Source of the DNA: Yersinia enterocolitica subsp. enterocolitica
GTDB lineage: Bacteria; Pseudomonadota; Gammaproteobacteria; Enterobacterales; Enterobacteriaceae
Length of the DNA: 64,000 bases
Direction: 5' to 3'
Assembly (NCBI RefSeq): GCF_901472495.1
Contig: NZ_LR590469.1
Location: forward strand, 1,550,001-1,614,000
A program made the translations under genes and the position numbers. Below are positions 26,803 through 36,897 of the stretch, piece after piece. How positions within the stretch are numbered: the first letter of the stretch is position 1; each line of letters starts with the position of its first letter. The notes below the pieces were generated by a model that was not told where the DNA came from, did not search any database, and worked only from the letters and a program-made list of their open reading frames with translations.

Positions 26803-29800
26803 TTACTCATGAGGTGGTGGCGCCAATACTTCACGATTACCGTTATGCCCCGGTGTACTGACAATCTGCTGAGCTTCCATTTGTTCAATGATACGTGCAG
26901 CTCGGTTATAACCAATACGGAACTGGCGCTGCACACCGGAGATAGACGCACGGCGTTTCTCCAAAACAAAATTCACCGCCTGATCAAACAGTGGGTCCAA
27001 CTCTTCGTCGCTATCCAGACCAAGGCTGCCGCCTTCGCCCTCATCGCTACCACTGAGAATGCTCTCAATATATTGAGGCCGACCACGCGCTTTCCAATCA
27101 TTAACAACTGCATGCACTTCCTGATCTCGGACAAAAGCACCGTGAACACGTACCGGAATTGAGGAGTTAGGTGCCATATACAGCATGTCCCCCATACCCA
27201 GTAGTGATTCCGCTCCCCCCTGATCAAGGATAGTTCGTGAGTCAATCTTGCTGGAAACCGTAAATGCGATACGGGTTGGGATATTGGCTTTAATCAAGCC
27301 AGTAATCACATCCACAGATGGCCGCTGAGTTGCCAGAACCAAATGAATGCCAGCAGCTCGGGCTTTTTGCGCCAAACGAGCAATCAGCTCTTCAACTTTC
27401 TTACCCACCGTCATCATCAGGTCAGCAAACTCATCCACCATAACGACGATATAAGGCAATTTCACCAGCATTGGTGGTGAGATATCCATACTATCGGAGG
27501 GTTTCCAGAATGGATCTGGAATTGGCCGACCCATAGCTTCAGCTTGTGCAACTCGCTCATTATACCCAGCGAGGTTACGTACACCTAAAGCCGACATCAG
27601 CTTATAACGCCGTTCCATTTCACCAACACACCAGCGCAATGCATTCGCCGCATCCTTCATATCCGTAACCACTTCGGTTAACAGATGAGGAATGCCCTCA
27701 TACACCGACAGTTCCAACATTTTCGGGTCAATCATGATAAAGCGCACATCATCTGGCGTGGCTTTATACAAGATGCTGAGGATCATGGCGTTAACACCAA
27801 CCGATTTACCGGAACCGGTTGTACCCGCCACCAGCAAGTGCGGCATTTTTGCAAGATCAGCCACTACCGGTTGCCCGGCAATATCTTTACCCAATACGAT
27901 AGCTAACGGTGATGGGTTATCACGGAATTTTGCGCAATCAAGCACTTCGCGCAAATAAACGGTCTGACGATGTTTATTGGGCAGTTCCAGCCCGACATAA
28001 GGCTTGCCAGGAATGACCTCAACCACACGGACAGCAATGGCCGATAGCGAGCGAGCCAAGTCACGAGAAAGATTGGAAATACGTGAAGCTTTGACGCCAG
28101 GGGCTAAATCAAGTTCAAAGCGGGTAATCACTGGCCCTGGTGAAATACCGACCACTTCCGCTTTGACCCGATAATCCCCTAGCCGCGCTTCGACCAAGCG
28201 AGCTGTTTGCTCCAAAGCAAACATATCAACCGGCTCTTCTTCCGCTGGCGGTGAAGAAAGGAGATCCAGCGTAGGCAATGGGGTTGTCGGTTTGACCAAA
28301 GGTTGGTCATTACGCATCAGGAACGGGTGAATCAAACTGTCCATCGCCGGAGCTGGCTGCACCGGTGATACTGGCTGTACTGATGCCGTTGCCGTAGGTT
28401 GCACTGGTGTTGATTGACCTGAATATGCTTGGTGCGTTTGATTTGCCGCTGGTGGCTGATAGGCCGAAACCTGTTCAGTGTGCTCTGGTGCTGAAAAACT
28501 TTGCACAACTGCAGGCTGTGCGGCTTCATCAACATACGGAGACAGTGTGAACAAAGGCTCACGCGGGCTTTCATCAACCAGATCGGCAACAGGTGAGAAC
28601 GTGAAGGCACTGCGTGTATCAACAGGCTGCATCTCTTCAACAACAGCATGTTCATATTGGCTATTGTCACTGTTTTCACCCTGCATTGCGCCATAGCGAT
28701 GTTGTTGCTGTGCGGCAAAAGCTTGTCGTAATGCCGCCTCTTGTAAGGCTTGCTCATCTTCAGGCTCTACCGCTGAGAAAGTATTCACTCCCGTATCGGC
28801 TGATTGCCCATAACGTTCGGATTGCTGATCAGCGAAGGCTTTACGCAAGATTGCCTGCTCTAATGCATCATCATCTTCAGATATGGCACCTGCGGTAAAC
28901 GGTGTTTCGGGTATTTGAGGAGTTTGAACTTCTTGCTCACGTTGCTCCTGCTCCGCGATACGTTGAGACGGGAGTTTGATGCCGTAGGATGCCAGCTCGC
29001 GCCTTGTCGGGATGCGGACAGGATTAGGCCGTGGTAACTCCGGTCCTATACCTTGTTTAACCTGCGAACTGCTATCACTGGTAGCAGTAAATGCTGGCAT
29101 AAACGTAGCTGCGGCTGCACTTGCTGCGACAATCCCAGCAGCAGAAGCAGATCCAGAGCGACTGACTGACCCCATCGCGGCCAGGCTATCTGTATCTGTG
29201 CCTAACCCTGGATTCATATATGGTGTATTTTCCACCTGATCGCTATGGCGTTGTGCCGCAGAAAAATCAAATGGTGAATGGCTGGTTGGGGTTGCCGGTT
29301 TATCCCATGAACCCAGTTGAGGCTCAGGCCGTTCAACCGGTGGCGTAATCCGTGTTGGCGCAGGAGACGCCGCGTCTTGTGGGATCTCAAAAGAATAAAG
29401 CGGCGGCGTTGTGGCGACATTATCAACCATCGGTACTGCGCTGTGATTGATAATGGGTTCAGACGGATTCCCAGCCGAAGCTAATCCCGGCTGTTCGCCA
29501 TTATCTGTCGCACGCAATGTACTTAATAATGGATCATAATTATTTAATGGCTCATCGCTTTCAGCCACAATTTCATCTGTCGGAATTGCCCCATCCAATA
29601 TTGGGTGGGCTGGCGTGTCAGTTACAGATGGTGCCGAGAACAAAACATCGTCGTCATCTGCATGGGCTGAATTGGCCACCAGTGCGCTAGCCGCGGCGAC
29701 ACCTGCTACCGCTTTATTATTTGCGCCAACACCCTTATTTTGCTCGACGGTATTCGCTTCTTCAGTTTGGTAATCGTCATCTTCATTATCATAACGCTCT

Positions 29801-30423
29801 TCGCGACGTGAACGATTAGTCATAAATGTTAATGAACCTAAGACGACTCCACCAATCTTCTCCGCAATGACTAACCATGACCAGCCAGTGAAAAGCGTCA
29901 GACCAACAGCCCAGATACAAAGCAACGTCAGGGTAGCGCCAACGCCATTGAACCACGGCAACATGGCATTACTGAATAGACTACCGATTACCCCACCTGA
30001 GGCGAAGTAATACAGATCATCAATATTTAAGGCAGCCAGCCCGCATGACGTTAAAATCAGCGCTAACGTGCCAATCAGCCGCAGCGAGAGAGCAAAGTAA
30101 TCGATATGTTCACTGGCATCACGCTGGCGGAACGCGGCCCAACACAACATCACCATAATGGCGGGAATTGCATACGCCAATACACCAAAAGTGAAAAACA
30201 ATGTATCAGCCATCCAGGCACCTACGCTCCCGCCAAGATTATGGATAGGCTCGTGCCATGAGGTTTGTGACCAACTCGGGTCTGAAGGATTGAAACTAAG
30301 CAGCGCGGCCATTAGGAAGGCTGCCAAAATGGTTACTACAATCAAAACAGCCTCAAGCAAACGACGCCCACTGCTGAGTTTTTTCAAAGTAACTTCTTTA
30401 TCTTCTGTATATTCCTGGCTCAA
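26803..30423 (-). CDS. ftsK: DNA translocase FtsK
   Basis: FtsK couples chromosome segregation and dif recombination to division. The 1206-residue protein has four N-terminal membrane helices (about residues 25-190). A long Pro/Gln/Ala-rich low-complexity linker follows (about 200-730), more variable than in E. coli (1329 aa in total). The RecA-like motor has Walker A GTTGSGKS near 864-871, and a C-terminal winged-helix gamma domain ends near GHNGNREVLAPPP. The gamma domain recognises KOPS and activates XerD. It is downstream of lrp on the same strand. Confidence 0.98.
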   Translation of the reverse strand: MSQEYTEDKEVTLKKLSSGRRLLEAVLIVVTILAAFLMAALLSFNPSDPSWSQTSWHEPIHNLGGSVGAWMADTLFFTFGVLAYAIPAIMVMLCWAAFRQRDASEHIDYFALSLRLIGTLALILTSCGLAALNIDDLYYFASGGVIGSLFSNAMLPWFNGVGATLTLLCIWAVGLTLFTGWSWLVIAEKIGGVVLGSLTFMTNRSRREERYDNEDDDYQTEEANTVEQNKGVGANNKAVAGVAAASALVANSAHADDDDVLFSAPSVTDTPAHPILDGAIPTDEIVAESDEPLNNYDPLLSTLRATDNGEQPGLASAGNPSEPIINHSAVPMVDNVATTPPLYSFEIPQDAASPAPTRITPPVERPEPQLGSWDKPATPTSHSPFDFSAAQRHSDQVENTPYMNPGLGTDTDSLAAMGSVSRSGSASAAGIVAASAAAATFMPAFTATSDSSSQVKQGIGPELPRPNPVRIPTRRELASYGIKLPSQRIAEQEQREQEVQTPQIPETPFTAGAISEDDDALEQAILRKAFADQQSERYGQSADTGVNTFSAVEPEDEQALQEAALRQAFAAQQQHRYGAMQGENSDNSQYEHAVVEEMQPVDTRSAFTFSPVADLVDESPREPLFTLSPYVDEAAQPAVVQSFSAPEHTEQVSAYQPPAANQTHQAYSGQSTPVQPTATASVQPVSPVQPAPAMDSLIHPFLMRNDQPLVKPTTPLPTLDLLSSPPAEEEPVDMFALEQTARLVEARLGDYRVKAEVVGISPGPVITRFELDLAPGVKASRISNLSRDLARSLSAIAVRVVEVIPGKPYVGLELPNKHRQTVYLREVLDCAKFRDNPSPLAIVLGKDIAGQPVVADLAKMPHLLVAGTTGSGKSVGVNAMILSILYKATPDDVRFIMIDPKMLELSVYEGIPHLLTEVVTDMKDAANALRWCVGEMERRYKLMSALGVRNLAGYNERVAQAEAMGRPIPDPFWKPSDSMDISPPMLVKLPYIVVMVDEFADLMMTVGKKVEELIARLAQKARAAGIHLVLATQRPSVDVITGLIKANIPTRIAFTVSSKIDSRTILDQGGAESLLGMGDMLYMAPNSSIPVRVHGAFVRDQEVHAVVNDWKARGRPQYIESILSGSDEGEGGSLGLDSDEELDPLFDQAVNFVLEKRRASISGVQRQFRIGYNRAARIIEQMEAQQIVSTPGHNGNREVLAPPPHE

Positions 30424-30468
30424 GAAAGGCTCTCCAGGTTCCTGTTAACTAGTATGAATAACAACGCC

Positions 30469-30492
30469 GAGAACCTTCCCGGCGCTGAAACT
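30469..30492 (-). terminator. Possible terminator of lrp
   Basis: CGCCGAGA / TCCCGGCG form an 8-bp stem with one mismatch in the lrp-ftsK gap. On the minus strand it is followed by TTGTTATT. The stem is adequate but the tail is weak. Confidence 0.4.
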
Positions 30493-30544
30493 GTATGAAT
30501 AAACAGGAGTGTAACCAAATTACTCAGGTTTTGCACCTGCCTGT

Positions 30545-31039
30545 TTATCGCGTTTTAATCACCAAGTGGCTAGTCTGCTTCACTTCTTCCATCACCACAT
30601 AGGTCCGAGTGTCATTCACACCCGGTAGGCGAAGCAAGGTCTCACCGAGTAATTTACGGTAAGCAGACATATCGGGCACGCGGGTTTTCAATAAATAGTC
30701 AAAATCACCGGAAACCAAGTGACACTCTTGAATTTCATCGAGTTTTTGTACTGCGGTGTTAAATTGCTCAAACACATCCGGAGCACCACGATTCAGAGTA
30801 ATCTCAACGAAAACCAGCAATGATGCATCCAAATATTGTGGATTAAGCAGTGCAGTATAGCCATTAATGAAGCCTTGACGCTCTAAGCGGCGAACCCGTT
30901 CCAGACATGGTGTTGGTGACAACCCTACTCGTTTTGAAAGCTCAACGTTGGAGATACGCCCATCCTTTTGTAATTCATTTAGGATGTTACGATCTATCCG
31001 ATCAAGCTCTTTCCCCGGACGTTTTTTATTATCTGTCAT
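30545..31039 (-). CDS. lrp: Leucine-responsive regulatory protein
   Basis: Lrp is the global feast/famine regulator controlling amino-acid metabolism, transport and fimbriae. The start is set at the ATG at 31039 (MTDNKKRPGKELDRIDRNIL), giving 164 residues as in E. coli; the open frame continues upstream without family similarity. The N-terminal helix-turn-helix (ISNVELSKRVGLSPTPCLERVRR) and C-terminal RAM domain (HLVSGDFDYLLKTRV) are intact and nearly identical to E. coli. It diverges from trxB. Confidence 0.98.
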   Translation of the reverse strand: MTDNKKRPGKELDRIDRNILNELQKDGRISNVELSKRVGLSPTPCLERVRRLERQGFINGYTALLNPQYLDASLLVFVEITLNRGAPDVFEQFNTAVQKLDEIQECHLVSGDFDYLLKTRVPDMSAYRKLLGETLLRLPGVNDTRTYVVMEEVKQTSHLVIKTR

Positions 31040-31809
31040 CTTATAGTCTCTCTTAATTTCCTTAAGTCTGCGACATACTCTCATCATCAATAAATTTAGA
31101 ATATGTGGCAAACAACGACCCGCAGCCTGTTTTATGCAAATATATCAATACGTTGTTATCTCACACCCTGTCTGTCCAATCGCATGCGAGGCACTCGATG
31201 ATTATTAGCGTTGAGGAAGAGATAGCGCATCACGAGCAACCGCAGAAACATCCCCCCTACGGTTGTTCGAGAACATACTCCACATGCCATCCAGTATTAA
31301 TCGAAAACATTCCAGGGCTTTCGATTGGTATCACTGATACCAAATCTGAAATTATGGCGCGCAGATAATTTCTTCTTCCTATGATGTTTTCGCAAATGCA
31401 CAGCCGATTGTCAAAGTAAAAGAAGTTAAATCAGTAGAACGTGCCAGAATTAAAATCTTAGCCCCCTTCTCTAACCTATTTTTTCACCGTTTTTTCGCGA
31501 TGAAATGGCACTAAAAGGCATTTAGTACATTGCGGGTGTTTTTTGAGCTATCGGCTTGCAAGCCACATTTTTTATAGGGTCAAAGGTTTTTCAGACTATT
31601 TGGTCCATAACGTAAAAATGAATTTTGGTCTAATTGACCCCTTGCTCAATTTTGTTTAACAGCTAACTGTCGATTCTTAATACACTTAGTTCATTAAATA
31701 GGCATTACCTATCAAACAAATCGCTAACAACATTTTTGTCTGCTTTTTTTAATGCTCGAATTTCCCTACAATCGTTAACATTGTCCGCCATTGTGGGAAA
31801 GAGGTATTC
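31040..31809. other. 770-base divergent intergenic region between lrp and trxB
   Basis: No gene is supported here. The region must hold the lrp promoter and long leader on the minus strand and the trxB promoter on the plus strand; a TACAAT at 31767-31772 is a plausible trxB -10. A short perfect palindrome GGCTTGCAAGCC lies at 31553-31564, followed by a T-rich stretch. A frame at 31105-31368 lacks any family resemblance and a convincing ribosome-binding site. Confidence 0.5.
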
Positions 31810-32772
31810 ATGAGTACGGCTAAACATAGCAAATTGATTATTTTGGGTTCTGGCCCTGCGGGTTATACCGCAGCAGTTTATGCGGCACGCGCCAACCTGA
31901 ATCCCGTATTGATTACCGGAATGGAAAAAGGCGGTCAATTGACCACCACCACCGATGTCGAAAACTGGCCCGGTGACCCGGAAGGTCTTACCGGCCCGGC
32001 ACTGATGGAACGGATGCATGCACATGCAGAAAAGTTCCAGACAGAAATCCTGTTCGACCATATCCATAAAGTTGATTTACAAAACCGCCCGTTCCGCCTG
32101 TTTGGCGATAGTGCTGAGTACACCTGCGATGCACTGATCATCGCGACAGGTGCATCTGCACGTTATCTTGGAATGGAATCAGAAGAAGCATTCAAGGGTA
32201 AAGGGGTTTCTGCCTGCGCAACTTGTGATGGCTTCTTCTATCGTAACCAAAAAGTTGCCGTCGTCGGCGGTGGCAATACCGCCGTTGAAGAAGCACTGTA
32301 TCTGGCCAATATCGCCGCTGAAGTTCATCTAATTCACCGCCGTGATAGCTTCCGTTCAGAAAAAATTCTGATCGACCGTCTGATGGAAAAAGTGAAAAAC
32401 GGCAATATCGTGCTGCACACTGACCGTACGTTAGATGAAGTGCTGGGTGACGATATGGGCGTGACAGGCGTGCGGCTGAAGTCGACCAAAAACAATGAAA
32501 CCGAAGAGTTAGCGGTAGCTGGGGTATTCATTGCTATCGGTCATAGCCCTAACACCGCTATCTTTGACGGCCAGTTAGCACTGGAAAATGGTTACATTAA
32601 AGTGCAATCAGGTATCCAGGGTAATGCAACACAAACTTCAATTCCGGGTGTATTTGCTGCGGGTGATGTTATGGACCACATCTATCGCCAGGCAATTACC
32701 TCTGCGGGTACCGGCTGCATGGCAGCACTAGATGCAGAGCGCTATCTGGATGGGTTAGTTAACGATAAATAA
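31810..32772 (+). CDS. trxB: Thioredoxin reductase
   Basis: TrxB is the NADPH- and FAD-dependent reductase of thioredoxin. The 320-residue protein has the FAD-binding GSGPAGYTAAVYAARA near the N-terminus. The redox pair is Cys136-Ala-Thr-Cys139 (ACATCD), the NADPH motif GGGNTAVEEALYL, and the C-terminal FAD motif AAGDVMDHIYRQ. A GAAAGAGG precedes the start. It is followed by its own terminator and then cydDC, as in E. coli. Confidence 0.99.
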   Translation: MSTAKHSKLIILGSGPAGYTAAVYAARANLNPVLITGMEKGGQLTTTTDVENWPGDPEGLTGPALMERMHAHAEKFQTEILFDHIHKVDLQNRPFRLFGDSAEYTCDALIIATGASARYLGMESEEAFKGKGVSACATCDGFFYRNQKVAVVGGGNTAVEEALYLANIAAEVHLIHRRDSFRSEKILIDRLMEKVKNGNIVLHTDRTLDEVLGDDMGVTGVRLKSTKNNETEELAVAGVFIAIGHSPNTAIFDGQLALENGYIKVQSGIQGNATQTSIPGVFAAGDVMDHIYRQAITSAGTGCMAALDAERYLDGLVNDK

Positions 32773-32801
32773 TCTCTGACATAACTGATTCAACCAATAC
32801 C

Positions 32802-32838
32802 AACGGGCAGCTAACAAATATGTGAGCTGCCCGTTTTT
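32802..32838 (+). terminator. Rho-independent terminator of trxB
   Basis: An 11-bp perfect stem (AACGGGCAGCT / AGCTGCCCGTT) with a 12-base loop ends in a T-run (GTTTTTAATTT), about 30 bases past the trxB stop. Confidence 0.85.
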
Positions 32839-33046
32839 AATTTCTATTGGCACTTTATTTTGCATATTGGCATGTCAATGAAAAACAGCAAATTATAGAT
32901 ATCGACTAATGCGGCAACTATCACAAGCATTATGGTTTCACCTCATAGCATGACGAGGTAATATTGCCCCTCGCTGGTTTGTCATCCCGAAAGGTGATAA
33001 CCATTTTTTTGAAATTTTCCCGTACTTTGCGCAGACAAATTGCCCG

Positions 33047-34813
33047 ATGAATAAAACACGACAGTATGAGTTGATTCGTTGGCTGAAAAAACAAAGCGCC
33101 CCGGCGCAACGTTGGCTCCGCCTGTCCATGTTACTTGGCCTCCTCAGCGGGTTATTGATTATTGCTCAAGCATGGCTGTTGGCCACCTTGCTGCAATCTT
33201 TGATTATCGACAAAGTCCCCCGTACAGAATTAATCACTGATTTTGGTTTATTGGCTGGAACCTTCGCCATACGTGCCTTGATCAGTTGGTTACGTGAGCG
33301 AGTAGGGTTTGTTTGCGGCATGAAAGTGCGTCAACAAATCCGCAAAACAGTATTAGACCGATTAGAACAACTCGGCCCAGCCTGGGTAAAAGGCAAACCA
33401 GCAGGAAGTTGGGCGACGATTATTTTGGAACAAATTGAAGATATGCAGGATTACTATTCTCGCTATCTTCCACAAATGTATTTGGCTGTTCTTATTCCGG
33501 TGCTGATTCTCATTGCTGTCTTCCCGATCAACTGGGCGGCAGGTTTAATTCTATTCGTCACCGCACCGCTCATCCCTTTGTTTATGGCACTGGTGGGAAT
33601 GGGGGCAGCCGATGCTAACCGGCGTAATTTTGTAGCGTTGGCCCGTCTGAGTGGTAACTTCCTCGACCGTTTACGCGGTTTGGACACCTTACGGCTATTT
33701 AATCGCGCCAAAGCGGAAACAGACCAAATTCGCGAATCCTCAGAAGATTTTCGCCGCCGCACTATGGAGGTGCTGCGAATGGCCTTCCTCTCCTCTGCCG
33801 TATTGGAGTTTTTCGCCGCAATCTCCATCGCAGTCGTTGCTGTTTACTTCGGTTTCTCCTATTTGGGGGAATTGAATTTTGGCAGTTACGGCCTTGGTGT
33901 AACACTGTTTGCAGGTTTTCTGGTTTTGATTTTGGCACCTGAATTCTTCCAGCCATTGCGAGATTTAGGCACGTTTTATCACGCCAAAGCACAAGCTGTT
34001 GGTGCTGCTGAATCACTGGTTACCTTTTTGAGCACTGACGGTGAAACTATTGGCCGGGGTGATAAAGTTCTTGATGGCACCGATTCCATCGCTCTCGAAG
34101 CTAATGAACTGGAAATATTATCTCCTACAGGTACCCGTTTGGCCGGGCCACTAACATTCTCCCTATCAGCGGGAAAACGAGTGGCTATCGTTGGCCTGAG
34201 TGGTGCTGGAAAAAGCTCATTACTTAACTTGCTATTGGGCTTTTTACCTTATCGCGGCTCATTAAAAGTCAACAACATAGAATTGCGTGAACTGGATCCG
34301 CAAACCTGGCGTCACCAGCTAAGTTGGGTCGGGCAAAATCCGCATTTACCAGAGCAGACGCTGGTCGCCAATATCTTGCTGGGCCAACCTGATGCTAATA
34401 ATGACCAACTACAACTGGCGATTGAACGCGCGTATATCAATGAGTTCCTCAATGACTTGCCGCAAGGGTTAGATACGGAGGTCGGTGACCATTCGGCGCG
34501 CCTTTCTGTTGGTCAAGCCCAGCGCATAGCTGTTGCCAGAGCATTGCTGAACCCATGTCGGCTCTTGTTATTAGACGAACCTACGGCCAGTTTGGATGCA
34601 CATAGTGAGCAATTGGTCATGAAAGCGCTTGAAGAAGCCTCTCGTAAGCAGACGACACTGCTGGTCACTCATCAGTTGGAAGATACGTTGGGATATGATC
34701 AAATCTGGGTGATGGATAATGGCCTTTTAATTCAACAAGGTGATTACTCCAGCTTAAGTCAAGCTGACGGTTCATTTGCCAATCTGCTGTCCCACCGCAG
34801 TGAGGAGCTTTAA
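33047..34813 (+). CDS. cydD: Glutathione/cysteine ABC exporter subunit CydD
   Basis: CydD forms with CydC the heterodimeric inner-membrane ABC transporter that exports glutathione and cysteine and is needed for assembly of cytochrome bd oxidase. The 588-residue protein has six N-terminal membrane helices and a C-terminal ATPase. Visible motifs are Walker A GLSGAGKSS, a variant signature LSVGQAQR and Walker B LLLLDEPTASLD. It ends 2 bases before cydC. Confidence 0.98.
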   Translation: MNKTRQYELIRWLKKQSAPAQRWLRLSMLLGLLSGLLIIAQAWLLATLLQSLIIDKVPRTELITDFGLLAGTFAIRALISWLRERVGFVCGMKVRQQIRKTVLDRLEQLGPAWVKGKPAGSWATIILEQIEDMQDYYSRYLPQMYLAVLIPVLILIAVFPINWAAGLILFVTAPLIPLFMALVGMGAADANRRNFVALARLSGNFLDRLRGLDTLRLFNRAKAETDQIRESSEDFRRRTMEVLRMAFLSSAVLEFFAAISIAVVAVYFGFSYLGELNFGSYGLGVTLFAGFLVLILAPEFFQPLRDLGTFYHAKAQAVGAAESLVTFLSTDGETIGRGDKVLDGTDSIALEANELEILSPTGTRLAGPLTFSLSAGKRVAIVGLSGAGKSSLLNLLLGFLPYRGSLKVNNIELRELDPQTWRHQLSWVGQNPHLPEQTLVANILLGQPDANNDQLQLAIERAYINEFLNDLPQGLDTEVGDHSARLSVGQAQRIAVARALLNPCRLLLLDEPTASLDAHSEQLVMKALEEASRKQTTLLVTHQLEDTLGYDQIWVMDNGLLIQQGDYSSLSQADGSFANLLSHRSEEL

Positions 34814-34815
34814 TC

Positions 34816-36540
34816 ATGCAAGTACTTCTCCCCTTTCTGGCGTTGTATCGCCGCCATTGGTTCCTAATTTGCCTAGGTATTGTGTTGGCAATCATCACCC
34901 TACTCGCCAGTATCGGATTGCTCACTTTATCCGGTTGGTTCTTAGCAGGAACCGCCATTGCTGGCCCCGCAGGATTGTATACTTTTAACTATCTGCTCCC
35001 TGCGGCAGGCGTGCGAGGTGCTGCAATTACCCGAACAGCGGGCCGCTATGCCGAACGCGTCGTCAGCCATGACGCGACATTTAGAGTGCTGGCACATCTG
35101 CGAGTATTTGCATTCCAGAAAATTTTGCCACTTTCCCCAGCCGGTATTGCTCGTTTTCGCCAAAGTGAGTTACTGAACCGCCTGGTCGCCGATGTCGATA
35201 CACTTGATCATCTCTATCTGCGTGTTATATCCCCACTGGTTGCCGCCGTTGTTATTATCGCAGCCGTTACCTTTGGCCTGAGTTACATCGATGTCAATTT
35301 AGCACTGACACTCGGTGCCATTCTGCTCGGGTTATTATTGTTAGTACCATTGATTTTCTATCGCGCCGGTAAGCCTATTGGTCATGATTTAACTGACCTA
35401 CGCGGCCTTTATCGTTCGCAACTGACCTCGTGGTTACAAGGCCAAGCCGAACTGTTGGTTTTCGGCGCATTACATCGTTTTCGCACTTCATTGGAAGAAA
35501 TTGAACAGCGGTGGATGCTTCGCCAAAAGCAACAAGCATCCTTGGCAGGTTTAGCCCAAGCGTTAATGATTCTTGCTTCAGGTTTGACTGTTACATTAAT
35601 TTTATGGTTAGCCGCTGCCGGAATAGGGGGAGACAGTCAGCCAGGCGCATTGTTAGCTCTGTTCGTTTTCACATCGTTGGCAGCATTTGAAGCTCTGTTG
35701 CCCGTTGCAGGCGCTTTCCAACACTTGGGACAAGTTATTGCATCAGCGACTCGAGTTGGGCAGCTAATGGAACAAAAACCCGAAGTGACCTTCCCAGACA
35801 GCGGCCCCGCCGCAGTCCCACAGGTGGAGCTAGAAGTGACAGGGTTGAGTTTTACTTACCCACAGCAGCCATTGCCTGTTTTACAGAATATATCGCTGTC
35901 ACTGGCCTCTGGTGAGCATATTGCGCTATTAGGCCGAACCGGCTGTGGCAAATCCACACTATTACAGTTATTAACCCGAGCATGGGATGCCAATGAAGGT
36001 GTCATCACGCTAAACGGAAAACCTTTAGCCAGCTTTGATGAAACGACACTGCGCCAAATGATGACAGTGGTCAGCCAGCGGGTACATATTTTCAGCAGTA
36101 CATTGCGAGAAAACCTATTACTGGCCTGCCCTACTGCAACAGATGAACAACTAAAAATTGTTTTGGCACAAGTTGGTTTGGCTAATTTGCTAGATAACGA
36201 TGAAGGCCTGAATGCCTGGATGGGTGATGGTGGGCGGCCATTATCTGGGGGGGAGCAACGCCGTTTAGGCATTGCTCGTGCGCTACTGCATCCAGCACCA
36301 CTGCTGCTTCTCGATGAACCCACCGAAGGATTAGACGCAGAAACCGAGCAACAGATTCTCACGTTATTACGCCAACACTGCCAGCATAAGAGCCTGATTA
36401 TTGTTACGCATCGCTTGTATGGGTTGGAATATATGGATCGAATCTGTGTTATGGATGGAGGAAAGATAGTTGAGCAAGGCAGCCACCAAAACTTGTTACA
36501 AAACAAGGGGCGCTACTACCAATTCCATCAGCGGCATTAA
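34816..36540 (+). CDS. cydC: Glutathione/cysteine ABC exporter subunit CydC
   Basis: Partner of CydD; 574 residues with six membrane helices and an ATPase with Walker A GRTGCGKST, signature LSGGEQRR and Walker B LLLLDEPTEGLD. The canonical signature here complements the degenerate LSVGQ of CydD, the asymmetry expected in this heterodimer. The start follows GAGGAG within the cydD 3' end, so the two are cotranslated. Confidence 0.98.
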   Translation: MQVLLPFLALYRRHWFLICLGIVLAIITLLASIGLLTLSGWFLAGTAIAGPAGLYTFNYLLPAAGVRGAAITRTAGRYAERVVSHDATFRVLAHLRVFAFQKILPLSPAGIARFRQSELLNRLVADVDTLDHLYLRVISPLVAAVVIIAAVTFGLSYIDVNLALTLGAILLGLLLLVPLIFYRAGKPIGHDLTDLRGLYRSQLTSWLQGQAELLVFGALHRFRTSLEEIEQRWMLRQKQQASLAGLAQALMILASGLTVTLILWLAAAGIGGDSQPGALLALFVFTSLAAFEALLPVAGAFQHLGQVIASATRVGQLMEQKPEVTFPDSGPAAVPQVELEVTGLSFTYPQQPLPVLQNISLSLASGEHIALLGRTGCGKSTLLQLLTRAWDANEGVITLNGKPLASFDETTLRQMMTVVSQRVHIFSSTLRENLLLACPTATDEQLKIVLAQVGLANLLDNDEGLNAWMGDGGRPLSGGEQRRLGIARALLHPAPLLLLDEPTEGLDAETEQQILTLLRQHCQHKSLIIVTHRLYGLEYMDRICVMDGGKIVEQGSHQNLLQNKGRYYQFHQRH

Positions 36541-36567
36541 TACGAAGATGATGTGTAAATAAAGCGC

Positions 36568-36694
36568 CTATCCCTAAATGATTCGAATTGCAGGAAGGCG
36601 GCAACTGAGTAAATCCCCAAGAGCTTACATAAGTAAGTGACTGGGGTGAACGAAGGCAGCCAACGCACATACAACTTGAAGTATGACGGGGATA
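36568..36694. repeat. ERIC element (127 bp)
   Basis: A 127-base ERIC with the core GAGCTTACATAAGTAAGTGA and flanking AAGGCGGCAACTGAG and GGCAGCCAACG. It lies about 30 bases after cydC, upstream of aat. It closely matches the ERIC consensus. Confidence 0.9.
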
Positions 36695-36776
36695 AACATA
36701 GGCAGATAATCAGCAAACTTATAGCTAATATTAAGTAAAGCTGCTGAAACCAAAGCAGTATTATTGTAATTGATGA

Positions 36777-36861
36777 TTATATCCAAAGTCATTAGAGCCA
36801 TAGCCAAAAGGTGCGATGAATACATCATCAATAACGCTGTAGCTCCAAATACAACGGGGAT
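36777..36861. repeat. Degenerate ERIC-related remnant before aat
   Basis: About 85 bases starting ATATCCAAAGTCATT and ending AACGCTGTAGCTCCAAATAC plus ACGGGGAT. The ends resemble those of the degenerate repeats at 47754 and 24302. No gene is supported between the ERIC at 36694 and aat; the 80-codon minus-strand frame here needs a TTG start and runs into the ERIC. Confidence 0.35.
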
Positions 36862-36897
36862 GCCCAAATGGGCCTGTAAGTGTCACCAAGGGGATTT

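Noticed and set aside
31105..31368. 87-codon frame upstream of trxB
   Set aside because: It overlaps the lrp promoter and leader region and has no recognisable features.
36625..36867. 80-codon hydrophobic minus-strand frame between cydC and aat
   Set aside because: It needs a TTG start without a ribosome-binding site and its 3' part is ERIC sequence.
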